In this document: piece by piece, positions 1 to 7,436 of the stretch
Layout of the letters: the number at the start of each line of letters is the position of its first letter
How positions within the stretch are numbered: the first letter of the stretch is position 1
Source of the DNA: UBA8401 sp041665525
Lineage (GTDB): Bacteria > Bacteroidota > Ignavibacteria > UBA10030 > UBA8401
Length of the DNA stretch: 64,000 nucleotides
Direction of reading: 5' to 3'
Assembly (NCBI GenBank): GCA_041665525.1
Contig: JBAYIS010000006.1
Span: 1 to 64,000 of the forward strand
Program-made: the position numbers and the translations under genes
The notes under the pieces: generated by a model
What the model was told of the DNA's origin: nothing
Seen by the model: the letters and a program-made list of their open reading frames with translations, nothing else
Database searches by the model: none

Positions 1-1
1 G

Positions 2-2689
2 CAACGATTAGAAAGAGGTAATCAAAAATTATCTTGGTGGTATGGATATCCCACACTCTTTCGATGGGTAAAAGGGAAGACTACTTGGGAAGGGGGAATG
101 CTCGATCCACTCTTTATTGTCCCAATCGATTATGATTCAAATACTAATAACATTGAGATTAATGTTAATTCAGTTCGAATCAATTCAGCCGCATTTGCAA
201 AGCTTGGAATGTCAATCGATGAAGCACAACAGATTGCCACCGAATTGGGATTTTATGATCAGAATGTTGTTAATTCATCACTATACACAATCACAAATGA
301 ATTCATTCAAAGAAACCCTCAATATCATTGGCAGAATCCTTCGCAAGGAGTAGATTTTGGACAATTGAAAAGTGAACAAGAAGGTATTTATCAAACCGGA
401 ATAATCTTTTCAAAAGAGGCATCTCAATTTACCCAAGGATTGGAGTTTGAACTTAAAAAGATTACCGATGTAACTAAAAATGAACTTCTAACCTCTTCAT
501 TATCAAGATTTATTCAACCAGCCTCAGTTGCACAACAATCAAAATCAGATTCGACAGAAATATTTGAAGCAATACCACTTAATGAAACACAAAGACTAGC
601 TGTAATCAATTCCCTAAAGAATAAACTTACTGTAATTACCGGCCCTCCAGGGACTGGTAAATCACAAGTTGTTGCTTCAATTATTATCAATGCTGCTCTT
701 CAGGGGAAACGAGTATTATTTGCCAGCAAAAATCATAAGGCTGTAGATGTTGTTGAAAATCGGTTAAATCAATTGGCAGGGAATCCGTTTCTAATTCGGC
801 TGGGGAAAAAAGGAACAGATGACCGAAACATTCAACTTGAATTGACAAATTACCTTAATAGCTTATTGGGCTCCACAGGTAGTGCTGCTGCTGTTTCAAA
901 AATGAGTGCACTGAAAGCGAGAATTGATTCTCAAATTGCGCTCCGAAAAAAGATTAGAGTAGAGTTTGATAGATATAGAGTTGTGAGACTTAATGCATTC
1001 GATACAGAGCAGAAATGGAATGAGGTAAAAAAAGATATTGGTGTGGAGAAAACAAAAAAACAATTTGAATGGGCAAAAGAAATTGTTCTGGAAAATAAAA
1101 TTTCATTCTGGCCATTGTTTTCATCTTCACGGAAGTGTGCATTAGAGTATGTTCGAATGTTGCAATCGATGGAAAAAGTATCGGACCTTGAAAAACTGTC
1201 TGAAGAACTATTTAAAGTTGAAGCTGAAATTATCGATTGCTCGAAAGAATATTTAAAATTGTGGGTCAACGAAACACCAGGGAGGTTAAAAGCATCAGAT
1301 TTACAGACTATATCTAACTATACTTCTGTTTTACAGCAGATGGCTGGTTTAGGTGAAAATACTTCGAAACAAATATGGGGTAAATTATACGGCGAAAAAG
1401 ATCGTTTGATGTCAACCCTTGCAGGAATTCTTCCCGCATGGTGCGTTGTGAATTTAAGTGTGAGAGGTCAACTTCCACTTGTTGCCGGTTTTTTTGACAT
1501 TGTTATTATTGATGAGGCAAGTCAATGTGATATTCCATCAGCATTGCCACTACTATTCCGTGGTAAGCAAGTTGTAGTTATTGGAGATCCAAACCAATTA
1601 CAACATATCTCGGCTATCAGGACTGGGCGTTCTGTTGAGCTAATGAGTCAACACGATCTAGATGTATCCGACGATGCATCATTTGAATATTCTGTGAATT
1701 CTCTTTATAAATTAGCTGCAAGCAGATTGGGCCAAAATGAATTGGTGATGCTTGATGAGCATTTCCGATCCCACAGTGATATCATCTCATTCTCAAATGA
1801 TTTTTGGTATCACGGAAGACTGACAATTGGAACAGACTATAATCGATTAAACCCTCCTCCAGTAGATGCTCAACCTTCTATAGAATGGATTAATGTTGAT
1901 GGAGTGATTGTGCAAGAGGGTGGATCTGGTGCAATGAATCTGAAGGAAGTCGATGCGGTCGTATCTAAGGTAAAAGAGATTATTTCTTCCGGGCAATTTA
2001 ATGGTGAATTAGGGGTAGTAACACCTTTTAGGTTACACGCCAACAAGATCCGAGAAAAGCTTGTATCACAAATTGACGAATCAGCGTGGTCAAAATATAA
2101 TCTTATCGTTGATACCGCAGTCAGATTCCAAGGCGATGAACGTGATATCATGATATTTTCTCCAGTTGTTTCCTCCAATATACCGAGAGGTCCGAAGTAT
2201 TATCTATCAAACACACCAAATCTTTTTAATGTTGCTCTAACTCGTGCGCGTGCAAAGCTAATTGTTATTGGGAACAAATCAGCATGTCTAAATTCTGGCA
2301 TTTCACATGTTGAAGGATTCGCTCAATATCATAACAAATTGTTAGAAAGCAATTCAAATCGGTCAGCAGCAAATAATCGATTTGAAACTACATTCGAAGA
2401 GATGTTATATAATGCCTTAAAAAATAAAGGTGTTATTTCAATCCCTCAGTATGTAGTGGGGCAATACAGATTAGATCTTGCTGCAATCAGCGGTAATAAA
2501 AAGATCGATATTGAAGCAGATGGCATAAGTGTGCACGCTGATTATTCCGGTGAAAGAATAAAAGGTGATATAATTCGTAATCAGCATTTGCAAAGACAAG
2601 GATGGAAAATTCTTCGTTTCTGGAATTATGAGATAAGAGACAATATAGATTACTGTGTTAAAAAAGTAATTGATGAGTTACAGAAATGA
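2..2689 (+). CDS. Dna2/UPF1-like superfamily 1 helicase with C-terminal nuclease-fold domain (5' partial)
   Basis: The reading frame is open from base 2 to the first visible ATG at 98, so the true start lies left of the window. Counting from that ATG, Walker A GPPGTGKSQ is near residue 182, the Walker B box DIVIIDEASQ near 467, GDPNQLQ (motif III) near 496, DEHFRS near 552, VDTAVRFQGDERD (motif V) near 671 and NVALTRARAKL (motif VI) near 711. This motif order is that of the AAA_11/AAA_12 (Dna2/NAM7/UPF1) helicases, which translocate on single strands using ATP. The last ~100 residues, with KIDIEADG and QGWKILRFW, resemble the Vsr/DUF559 PD-(D/E)XK nuclease fold, as in several defence helicases. 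The next gene starts 9 bases downstream. DNA is A+T-rich, like the rest of the island. The helicase call is firm; nuclease activity and a defence role are inferred. Confidence 0.88.
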   Translation, partial: QRLERGNQKLSWWYGYPTLFRWVKGKTTWEGGMLDPLFIVPIDYDSNTNNIEINVNSVRINSAAFAKLGMSIDEAQQIATELGFYDQNVVNSSLYTITNEFIQRNPQYHWQNPSQGVDFGQLKSEQEGIYQTGIIFSKEASQFTQGLEFELKKITDVTKNELLTSSLSRFIQPASVAQQSKSDSTEIFEAIPLNETQRLAVINSLKNKLTVITGPPGTGKSQVVASIIINAALQGKRVLFASKNHKAVDVVENRLNQLAGNPFLIRLGKKGTDDRNIQLELTNYLNSLLGSTGSAAAVSKMSALKARIDSQIALRKKIRVEFDRYRVVRLNAFDTEQKWNEVKKDIGVEKTKKQFEWAKEIVLENKISFWPLFSSSRKCALEYVRMLQSMEKVSDLEKLSEELFKVEAEIIDCSKEYLKLWVNETPGRLKASDLQTISNYTSVLQQMAGLGENTSKQIWGKLYGEKDRLMSTLAGILPAWCVVNLSVRGQLPLVAGFFDIVIIDEASQCDIPSALPLLFRGKQVVVIGDPNQLQHISAIRTGRSVELMSQHDLDVSDDASFEYSVNSLYKLAASRLGQNELVMLDEHFRSHSDIISFSNDFWYHGRLTIGTDYNRLNPPPVDAQPSIEWINVDGVIVQEGGSGAMNLKEVDAVVSKVKEIISSGQFNGELGVVTPFRLHANKIREKLVSQIDESAWSKYNLIVDTAVRFQGDERDIMIFSPVVSSNIPRGPKYYLSNTPNLFNVALTRARAKLIVIGNKSACLNSGISHVEGFAQYHNKLLESNSNRSAANNRFETTFEEMLYNALKNKGVISIPQYVVGQYRLDLAAISGNKKIDIEADGISVHADYSGERIKGDIIRNQHLQRQGWKILRFWNYEIRDNIDYCVKKVIDELQK

Positions 2690-2698
2690 TTAAATCTA

Positions 2699-3298
2699 AT
2701 GAATAAGTTATTGTCGAAGCTAAGATCGTATAAAAGTAGTGATACCGTCTATAATCAATATCAAAACCCAGTATTGATAAACAATCTCCGATTATATCTT
2801 GCACACTGTAAAAAAAAGAGAATAAAAACACTATTGATCGGAGAAGCACCCGGATATGCAGGATGCGCAATTACCGGAATACCTTTTACAAGTAACCGAA
2901 TATTAAGTAGAACAGATATCTCTTTTTTTGATGACATTAGGAAAGATTTGCTTCCGACCGATAATTCTACCGAGAGAAGCGCGACAATTGTGTGGAATGC
3001 ATTGAATGATCTTGAATTTGTTCCTGTATTTTGGAATTCCTTTCCTTTTCATCCGCATAAGAAAAATAGCCTGAAATCAAATCGTGCACCATTACCTGAA
3101 GAAGTAATGGAAGGGAAAGAATATCTCAAATTGGTGATGGAGTATTTGGACCCAAACGTTGTTGCTGGTCTAGGATGGGAAGGGTATAACACTCTTAAGG
3201 ATTTATTCCCTGAAAGAGAAATCAAATATATACGACATCCTTCTTATGGGGGGAAACCTGAATTTATTAAAGGATTAAAAACAATCAAAAATATTTGA
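2699..3298 (+). CDS. uracil-DNA glycosylase-like protein
   Basis: A 199-residue protein whose motif LLIGEAPGYAGCAITGIPF (about residues 45-63) matches motif A of the uracil-DNA glycosylase superfamily (GEAPG...G.PF). RHPSYGG near residue 180 fits the C-terminal HPS-type motif B that presses on the DNA. Enzymes of this fold flip out and excise uracil or other altered bases. The active-site water-activating residue cannot be assigned with confidence because the motif A spacing is atypical, so substrate is unknown. It starts 9 bases after the helicase gene and probably shares its transcript. A repair enzyme beside a helicase-nuclease in a mobile island may act on modified phage DNA, but that is inference. 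Confidence 0.72.
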   Translation: MNKLLSKLRSYKSSDTVYNQYQNPVLINNLRLYLAHCKKKRIKTLLIGEAPGYAGCAITGIPFTSNRILSRTDISFFDDIRKDLLPTDNSTERSATIVWNALNDLEFVPVFWNSFPFHPHKKNSLKSNRAPLPEEVMEGKEYLKLVMEYLDPNVVAGLGWEGYNTLKDLFPEREIKYIRHPSYGGKPEFIKGLKTIKNI

Positions 3299-3365
3299 CA
3301 TAGACAAATAATGGTTTCATCCAATCTGTAAGGTATAGCATCTAAACTAAATTTAAGGAACAAAG

Positions 3366-3698
3366 ATGAACATTTATCAACGTGCGGCACAATTTTGGGC
3401 GGTGCTTGCTCTTGCAGCATCTAACAGACAAATTCTCAATTATAAAATGCTGTCGAGACTTGTTGGGATGCCACCGGCTGCTTTAGGAGGAATGCTTGAA
3501 CCTATTCAAACATTTTGTCAAAGGAATAACCTTCCACCACTCACAGTTCTGGTAGTCCAGCAAGATAGTGGTCTTCCGGGCACTGGATTTATTGCTGCAG
3601 CAGATATTCCGAAAGCTCAGGCAGATGTTTTTAATTATGATTGGTTGGATTTTGGTGCACCAAGTCCAGATAATATTAAAAATATTGTTGAAGGATAG
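3366..3698 (+). CDS. hypothetical 110-residue protein
   Basis: Not recognised as a named family. The N-terminal half is helical (YQRAAQFWAVLALAASN, then LSRLVGMPPAALGGMLEPI), a layout reminiscent of a small winged-helix or MGMT-like DNA-binding fold. The second half holds LPPLTVLVV and SGLPGTGF, which look like conserved turn motifs. There is no signal peptide or membrane segment, so it is probably cytoplasmic. The start at 3366 has an AAGGA ribosome-binding site a few bases upstream. It sits alone between the glycosylase and the glycine-zipper gene, with about 65 bases before it that could hold a promoter. Function unknown. Confidence 0.6.
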   Translation: MNIYQRAAQFWAVLALAASNRQILNYKMLSRLVGMPPAALGGMLEPIQTFCQRNNLPPLTVLVVQQDSGLPGTGFIAAADIPKAQADVFNYDWLDFGAPSPDNIKNIVEG

Positions 3699-3747
3699 TA
3701 ATAACTTATAAGTGACTATTCAGCATTATATAAAATAAAATAGTTTA

Positions 3748-4815
3748 ATGAAAAAAATTCTCACCAAATTCCCTGTAATTGGTAAATACCTCAAAGCAAA
3801 AGAACTGTCTCAAAAAACTATCAAAGAGTATTTATTAAAAAAAGATGCTGTTGAGGAAGCAAAGCAAGAAACACAAAATGCTCTTGAACTCTTTGGCAGA
3901 ATTAAAATTGGAGTCAGGGAAAGAACACTTCATCCTTTTGTAGAGCAATTATCACGTATTGATGATATAGAACTCATCGAGCATATAATTCAAGCAAAAA
4001 GCCCAAACGAAAGTAAACCTGTCACAGAATTAAATCAGATAGATATTAAAAAAGACCATATACTTGCATCAACGATTGCTGCCGGAGGAGCAGGAGCAGC
4101 TAGTGCTGCAATTGCTTATGCATCGGTCGGAGCTTTTGCCTCAGCATCTACAGGAACAGCGATTTCTACTTTAACAGGAATTTATGCGTCAAATGCTACA
4201 TTAGCTTTTCTTGGAGGAGGCACTCTTGCGACTGGTGGTGCTGGTATTGTCGGTGGAATGACAGTTTTGGGTGGACTTGTTACTCTGCCAGTTGTGGCAG
4301 TTGGAGGTTACTTCTTTAACAATAAAGTGAATCAAGATCTAAAAAAAGCCGAACAGGATGCTGAGACTGTGAGACAATATATAGAAGAATCAGACAAAGC
4401 GATTGTAGAATTATCTAAGATTAAAAGAGCTTCTATCCAGCTTCATCGTCTTCTTGTCCCACTTGAATCAAAATTTAATCCAAACATTCAATTACTTACG
4501 GAGATTATAGACAGATCGAGTAAACAAAATATGTTCGTTCAGTATTATTACTCGATAAAGAAGTTTGTAGCAGAGATAATTTCTAAAATGGGTTCTACTC
4601 CTCCGGAATGGTTAAAGAAAGAAGCTAGGATTCTGGTTACTGATTTCTCTCTTGCAGACCAGCAAAAAGTAGAGGAGATAATTGGATTGGGACAAATGTT
4701 AAAAAATGTTTTAGATATTATTGTAATCAATGATGATGGTGTAGTTCCAGAAGAAACATTCCGATTCATTTCAACCGTAGAAACCTATCTCAACAAAGCA
4801 TCAATACCTGTATGA
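3748..4815 (+). CDS. glycine-zipper membrane protein, hypothetical
   Basis: A 355-residue protein in three parts. Residues 1-105 are charged and helical. Residues ~107-195 are a long Gly/Ala/Ser/Thr-rich hydrophobic stretch (for example AAGGAGAASAAIAY, TLATGGAGIVGGMTVLGG, LVTLPVVAVGGYFF), enough for several membrane helices with glycine-zipper packing. Residues ~196-355 are again charged and helical. There is no signal peptide. The architecture resembles pore-forming or membrane-damaging effectors of the colicin type, but no specific family is recognised. Its last four bases overlap the start of the next gene (ATGA), so the two products are translationally coupled and probably work together. 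Confidence 0.65.
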   Translation: MKKILTKFPVIGKYLKAKELSQKTIKEYLLKKDAVEEAKQETQNALELFGRIKIGVRERTLHPFVEQLSRIDDIELIEHIIQAKSPNESKPVTELNQIDIKKDHILASTIAAGGAGAASAAIAYASVGAFASASTGTAISTLTGIYASNATLAFLGGGTLATGGAGIVGGMTVLGGLVTLPVVAVGGYFFNNKVNQDLKKAEQDAETVRQYIEESDKAIVELSKIKRASIQLHRLLVPLESKFNPNIQLLTEIIDRSSKQNMFVQYYYSIKKFVAEIISKMGSTPPEWLKKEARILVTDFSLADQQKVEEIIGLGQMLKNVLDIIVINDDGVVPEETFRFISTVETYLNKASIPV

Positions 4816-5507
4816 AGAAACCATTATTTTCCTTTTCGTTTGGGAAGAAAAAACCTAATGCGGTAGAAACATCAGTAGAACCCATATCTTTTTTTGTTAC
4901 TGATGATGATGCAAAACTTGAAGCATCAAGATTACTTTCCAAGGTTAAAATACCTGCATCACTTCACACATTAGAGAAAGCGTACCTCTTTGGTAATAGG
5001 GTCATTAGAAAATTAGATATAAACGAAATCCAAGTTATCCAGAAGAAAAATCTTACCAAAGAAGAAGCCTACCAGCTAAATGTATCCATCTTCCAACATT
5101 TGATTGAACAGCGGGATGCAATATTAAACATAATTGGTAATATGGTCCAACCGGCAATAAATAATCTTGCAGGTGTGAACATTGAAATAGAAATTCTAAA
5201 AACCAAAAATGCAGAACAAGACCGTCAAATAAAAGAAATGCGGGAAATGTTGGATAAGATTTATGGAAAACATCCACAAATATCGAATGTTAAAAAACCA
5301 TGGAATGCATCGCTTAAAGATGCGTCTATAAAAATTATTGAAGATTACAAAGTTGATCAGAAATTGCTCCCTGAGTTAAGAACATACGTCGATCTGACTG
5401 ACGCCACTAATAAATTTTATAACGCACATGATTTTCCTAATAGACCGGATATAGATGCGCCTAGTTTGTATAAAAACGTAATGCAATATTGGAAGGACTT
5501 GAAGTGA
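4812..5507 (+). CDS. hypothetical partner of the glycine-zipper protein
   Basis: A 231-residue soluble protein, no signal peptide or membrane helix. Residues ~60-155 are predicted helical, with a coiled-coil-like stretch around EIEILKTKNAEQDRQIKEM (near 120-140); the C-terminal third contains WNASLKDASIKIIEDYKV, which could form a small helical domain. It overlaps the glycine-zipper gene by four bases (ATGA), a sign of coupled synthesis and a common arrangement for a membrane effector and its regulator, antitoxin or scaffold. No named family is recognised. What it binds cannot be said from sequence. Confidence 0.6.
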   Translation: MKKPLFSFSFGKKKPNAVETSVEPISFFVTDDDAKLEASRLLSKVKIPASLHTLEKAYLFGNRVIRKLDINEIQVIQKKNLTKEEAYQLNVSIFQHLIEQRDAILNIIGNMVQPAINNLAGVNIEIEILKTKNAEQDRQIKEMREMLDKIYGKHPQISNVKKPWNASLKDASIKIIEDYKVDQKLLPELRTYVDLTDATNKFYNAHDFPNRPDIDAPSLYKNVMQYWKDLK

Positions 5508-5884
5508 ATTAAAGAGAATTCAAGAGAATCTATAAACGTGTATAGTTTGTAGTCTTCCTATATTTTGTTGGTATGAAAAACTACCAACAATATATTCGAT
5601 CATTAAAAACCGGCTACGAGAGAAGTTTAATTCTATTCTCCCAGTTAGTCGGTTTTCCATTTTTAAATAGATGGTATCAATCGAGCGAGACCGCCTTATT
5701 AGTCGGAATCGTGCTGACTAACTGCGTTACGGCATTACCACAAATTGTTTTACACATATTCTTCCTGCAACAACATCTGTTCACCGTCATACCAATAGTT
5801 TTCTGTTTTCAACAAGCCGATCATCAGTTCACTACCCGTGTGAGAAACATAATTCAATTCTATTTATAAAGAAAGGAATATTGT
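5508..5884 (+). ncRNA. structured non-coding stretch, possible regulatory RNA
   Basis: This 377-base gap holds more inverted-repeat structure than any other gap in the island. TTGTTGGTA (5565-5573) pairs perfectly with TACCAACAA (5582-5590) over an 8-base loop. AAAACCGGCTA (5606-5616) pairs with TAGTCGGTTTT (5646-5656) through one G-U wobble, with an inner GAGAA/TTCTC helix (5620-5624/5636-5640). CAGTTAGTC (5642-5650) can instead pair perfectly with GACTAACTG (5716-5724), which would break the second hairpin; TTAGTCGG also recurs at 5699-5706. Mutually exclusive pairings suggest a switch-like RNA, or DNA sites for a protein. A 98-residue frame (5573-5869) crosses it, but its ATG lies inside the first stem and has no ribosome-binding site, so I do not call it a gene. 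Confidence 0.4.
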
Positions 5885-6532
5885 ATGTCTGATTTAAAAA
5901 AGAGCGATGAAAAATATGTTGATGATCCAATGGTTCAATCTGAGAAGATGTTTACTGAAGGCTGTTTATTAGAGAATAATGCTGAATTCGAGAAAGCACT
6001 TTCTGTCTTCGACCAATACCGGATGTTTCATCCCGAAGATCCTAAAGCGTATTACGAACTTGCGTGTTGTCATTATGCACTGCAAAATTATGACCAAGCA
6101 CTGGAGTATGTAAATCGAGCGATAAATATAAATTATGAATATGGAGAAGCAGTTGGATTGAGAGGACTCATATATCTTGAAAAACAGGAGTATGAGAAGT
6201 CACTCCCAAATCTTCAATTTTGCAATGTTGTGATGCCTAATGAGGACATGATCATATTTGGATTACTTCAAGCCTATATCGAATTAGGGTTTATTGCATC
6301 AGCACTCATCTGCGCAAAACAACTTCTCGTTATAAAACCACTTGAACTACGATACCAAATTTATGAAGCATTGTTGTATCAACGAATGGGTCAATATGAT
6401 ACTGCCATTGAATTATTGGAGAAGGTGGTTGCAAATAATCCCGAGGAAATAGAAAACCTCGAAATGTTAAATGAAATAAAAGGAATGAAGGTGGAAAACG
6501 ACGTTTGCCGTTATCCCGGGATGAATAATTGA
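5885..6532 (+). CDS. TPR repeat protein
   Basis: A 215-residue protein built of tetratricopeptide repeats. PKAYYELACCHYALQNYDQA (about residues 54-73) is a clear repeat, followed by one around GEAVGLRGLIYLEKQEYEKS (near 87-106) and a last one at LRYQIYEALLYQRMGQYDTA (near 159-178). These helix-turn-helix repeats form a superhelix that binds peptides or partner proteins. There is no signal peptide, so it is likely cytoplasmic. An AAAGGA ribosome-binding site lies just before the ATG. It stands between the structured gap and the replication module, on the same strand. The partner is unknown; fold confident, function not. Confidence 0.8.
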   Translation: MSDLKKSDEKYVDDPMVQSEKMFTEGCLLENNAEFEKALSVFDQYRMFHPEDPKAYYELACCHYALQNYDQALEYVNRAININYEYGEAVGLRGLIYLEKQEYEKSLPNLQFCNVVMPNEDMIIFGLLQAYIELGFIASALICAKQLLVIKPLELRYQIYEALLYQRMGQYDTAIELLEKVVANNPEEIENLEMLNEIKGMKVENDVCRYPGMNN

Positions 6533-6653
6533 TTAAGCGAATAAACATAGAGGAGGTGAATATGAGTGAATAGAAAATAAACGCAGGGAATACAGATGTA
6601 ACGTGAATCAGAAAATCTGATTCATTGTAAACTCAATATAAAGGAAACAAGTT
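6533..6653 (+). promoter_or_regulatory. leader of the replication module with 9-bp hairpin and three-codon ORF
   Basis: The 121-base leader contains a perfect AGGAGG (6551-6556) placed before ATG AGT GAA TAG (6562-6573), a three-codon frame, and further down a perfect hairpin TGAATCAGA / TCTGATTCA (6604-6612 / 6616-6624) with a three-base loop and no T-run. The strong ribosome-binding site on a frame that ends after three codons could be a leader peptide or the remains of a deleted gene. The hairpin has the dyad shape of a repressor operator, so it may control the replication genes. This is read from sequence only. Confidence 0.4.
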
Positions 6654-7436
6654 ATGGACCAAGAATTAAACAATAACAACGGCGCACCAGAGAACGGTGC
6701 ATTAAATAACGATGCAAAACCAAAAACCGAAAAAAAGCAAAAGGATAAAAGGAAAAAATCGAAAACTCCGACCGGAAAGGAATTGTATCAGCAGAAATTC
6801 TTTCTAAAAGATGTTCCACTGCAAGATCTGAAAATGTCAACTCTGCCACGCCAAAACACACCTGAAAAACTGATGATCTATCTTAAAAGAAAGATGGATG
6901 GCGCCGCAAAGCGAAAAGGTAATCTCGTGAAACTCATTGGAAAATTAGATACGGAGATTCGTGATCGTTTTGAATACCGCGGTGACCAAAAAATCCAAAT
7001 AGCAGAACCACAGTGGCAGATGAAAAAAGTAAGAAAGAAACAAGCGGAAGCAGCATTGATCATGGTTAATATGGAATACACAAAATACAGCGAACTCTTT
7101 GAAAACGAGTTATCTGCTTTTGTTCAACCTCATCAGGATACCATCGCATTGGCGAAAGAAGACAGGTATATAGGTAGAATTGCCCCGTCAAGATCTAAAA
7201 TGATCATTGAATTGCTGGACGAGGCGGGGAGAAACGGCAAAGCGGAACAGGTAAAACTGTTAACCGAATTAATTGTCGTCGGGAAAAAGGATGAATTCCG
7301 CAGTACGTTCAGGATGATCATCAAAGAATTACAACCACTGACGGATCTGGAATTTGAAAAACGTCCGAAGCTACTCACAAAAGTTGTTGACCGTGTGATT
7401 GTTGAATATACAAATAGGAAAGAGGCACAACAATGA
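6654..7436 (+). CDS. hypothetical basic protein of the replication module
   Basis: A 260-residue protein with a very basic, low-complexity N-terminus (lysine-rich between residues ~20 and 45) that is likely disordered and could bind nucleic acid or a partner. The rest is charged and helical, with no membrane segment, signal peptide or known catalytic motif. ATG 6654 follows an AAAGGA ribosome-binding site. The gene ends with a four-base ATGA overlap with the primase-helicase gene, which ties it to replication: it might be a helicase loader, clamp-like accessory or single-strand binding partner, but no motif supports one over another. Confidence 0.6.
   Translation: MDQELNNNNGAPENGALNNDAKPKTEKKQKDKRKKSKTPTGKELYQQKFFLKDVPLQDLKMSTLPRQNTPEKLMIYLKRKMDGAAKRKGNLVKLIGKLDTEIRDRFEYRGDQKIQIAEPQWQMKKVRKKQAEAALIMVNMEYTKYSELFENELSAFVQPHQDTIALAKEDRYIGRIAPSRSKMIIELLDEAGRNGKAEQVKLLTELIVVGKKDEFRSTFRMIIKELQPLTDLEFEKRPKLLTKVVDRVIVEYTNRKEAQQ

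Noticed and set aside
5642..5724. Integron attC site
   Set aside because: The cores GTTAGTC and GACTAAC do not match the GTTRRRY / RYYYAAC consensus and no integrase is present.
5573..5869. 98-residue plus-strand frame
   Set aside because: Its ATG lies within a perfect hairpin, there is no ribosome-binding site, and the DNA is better explained by paired RNA stems.
5508..5884. Retron non-coding RNA
   Set aside because: There is no reverse transcriptase gene near it.
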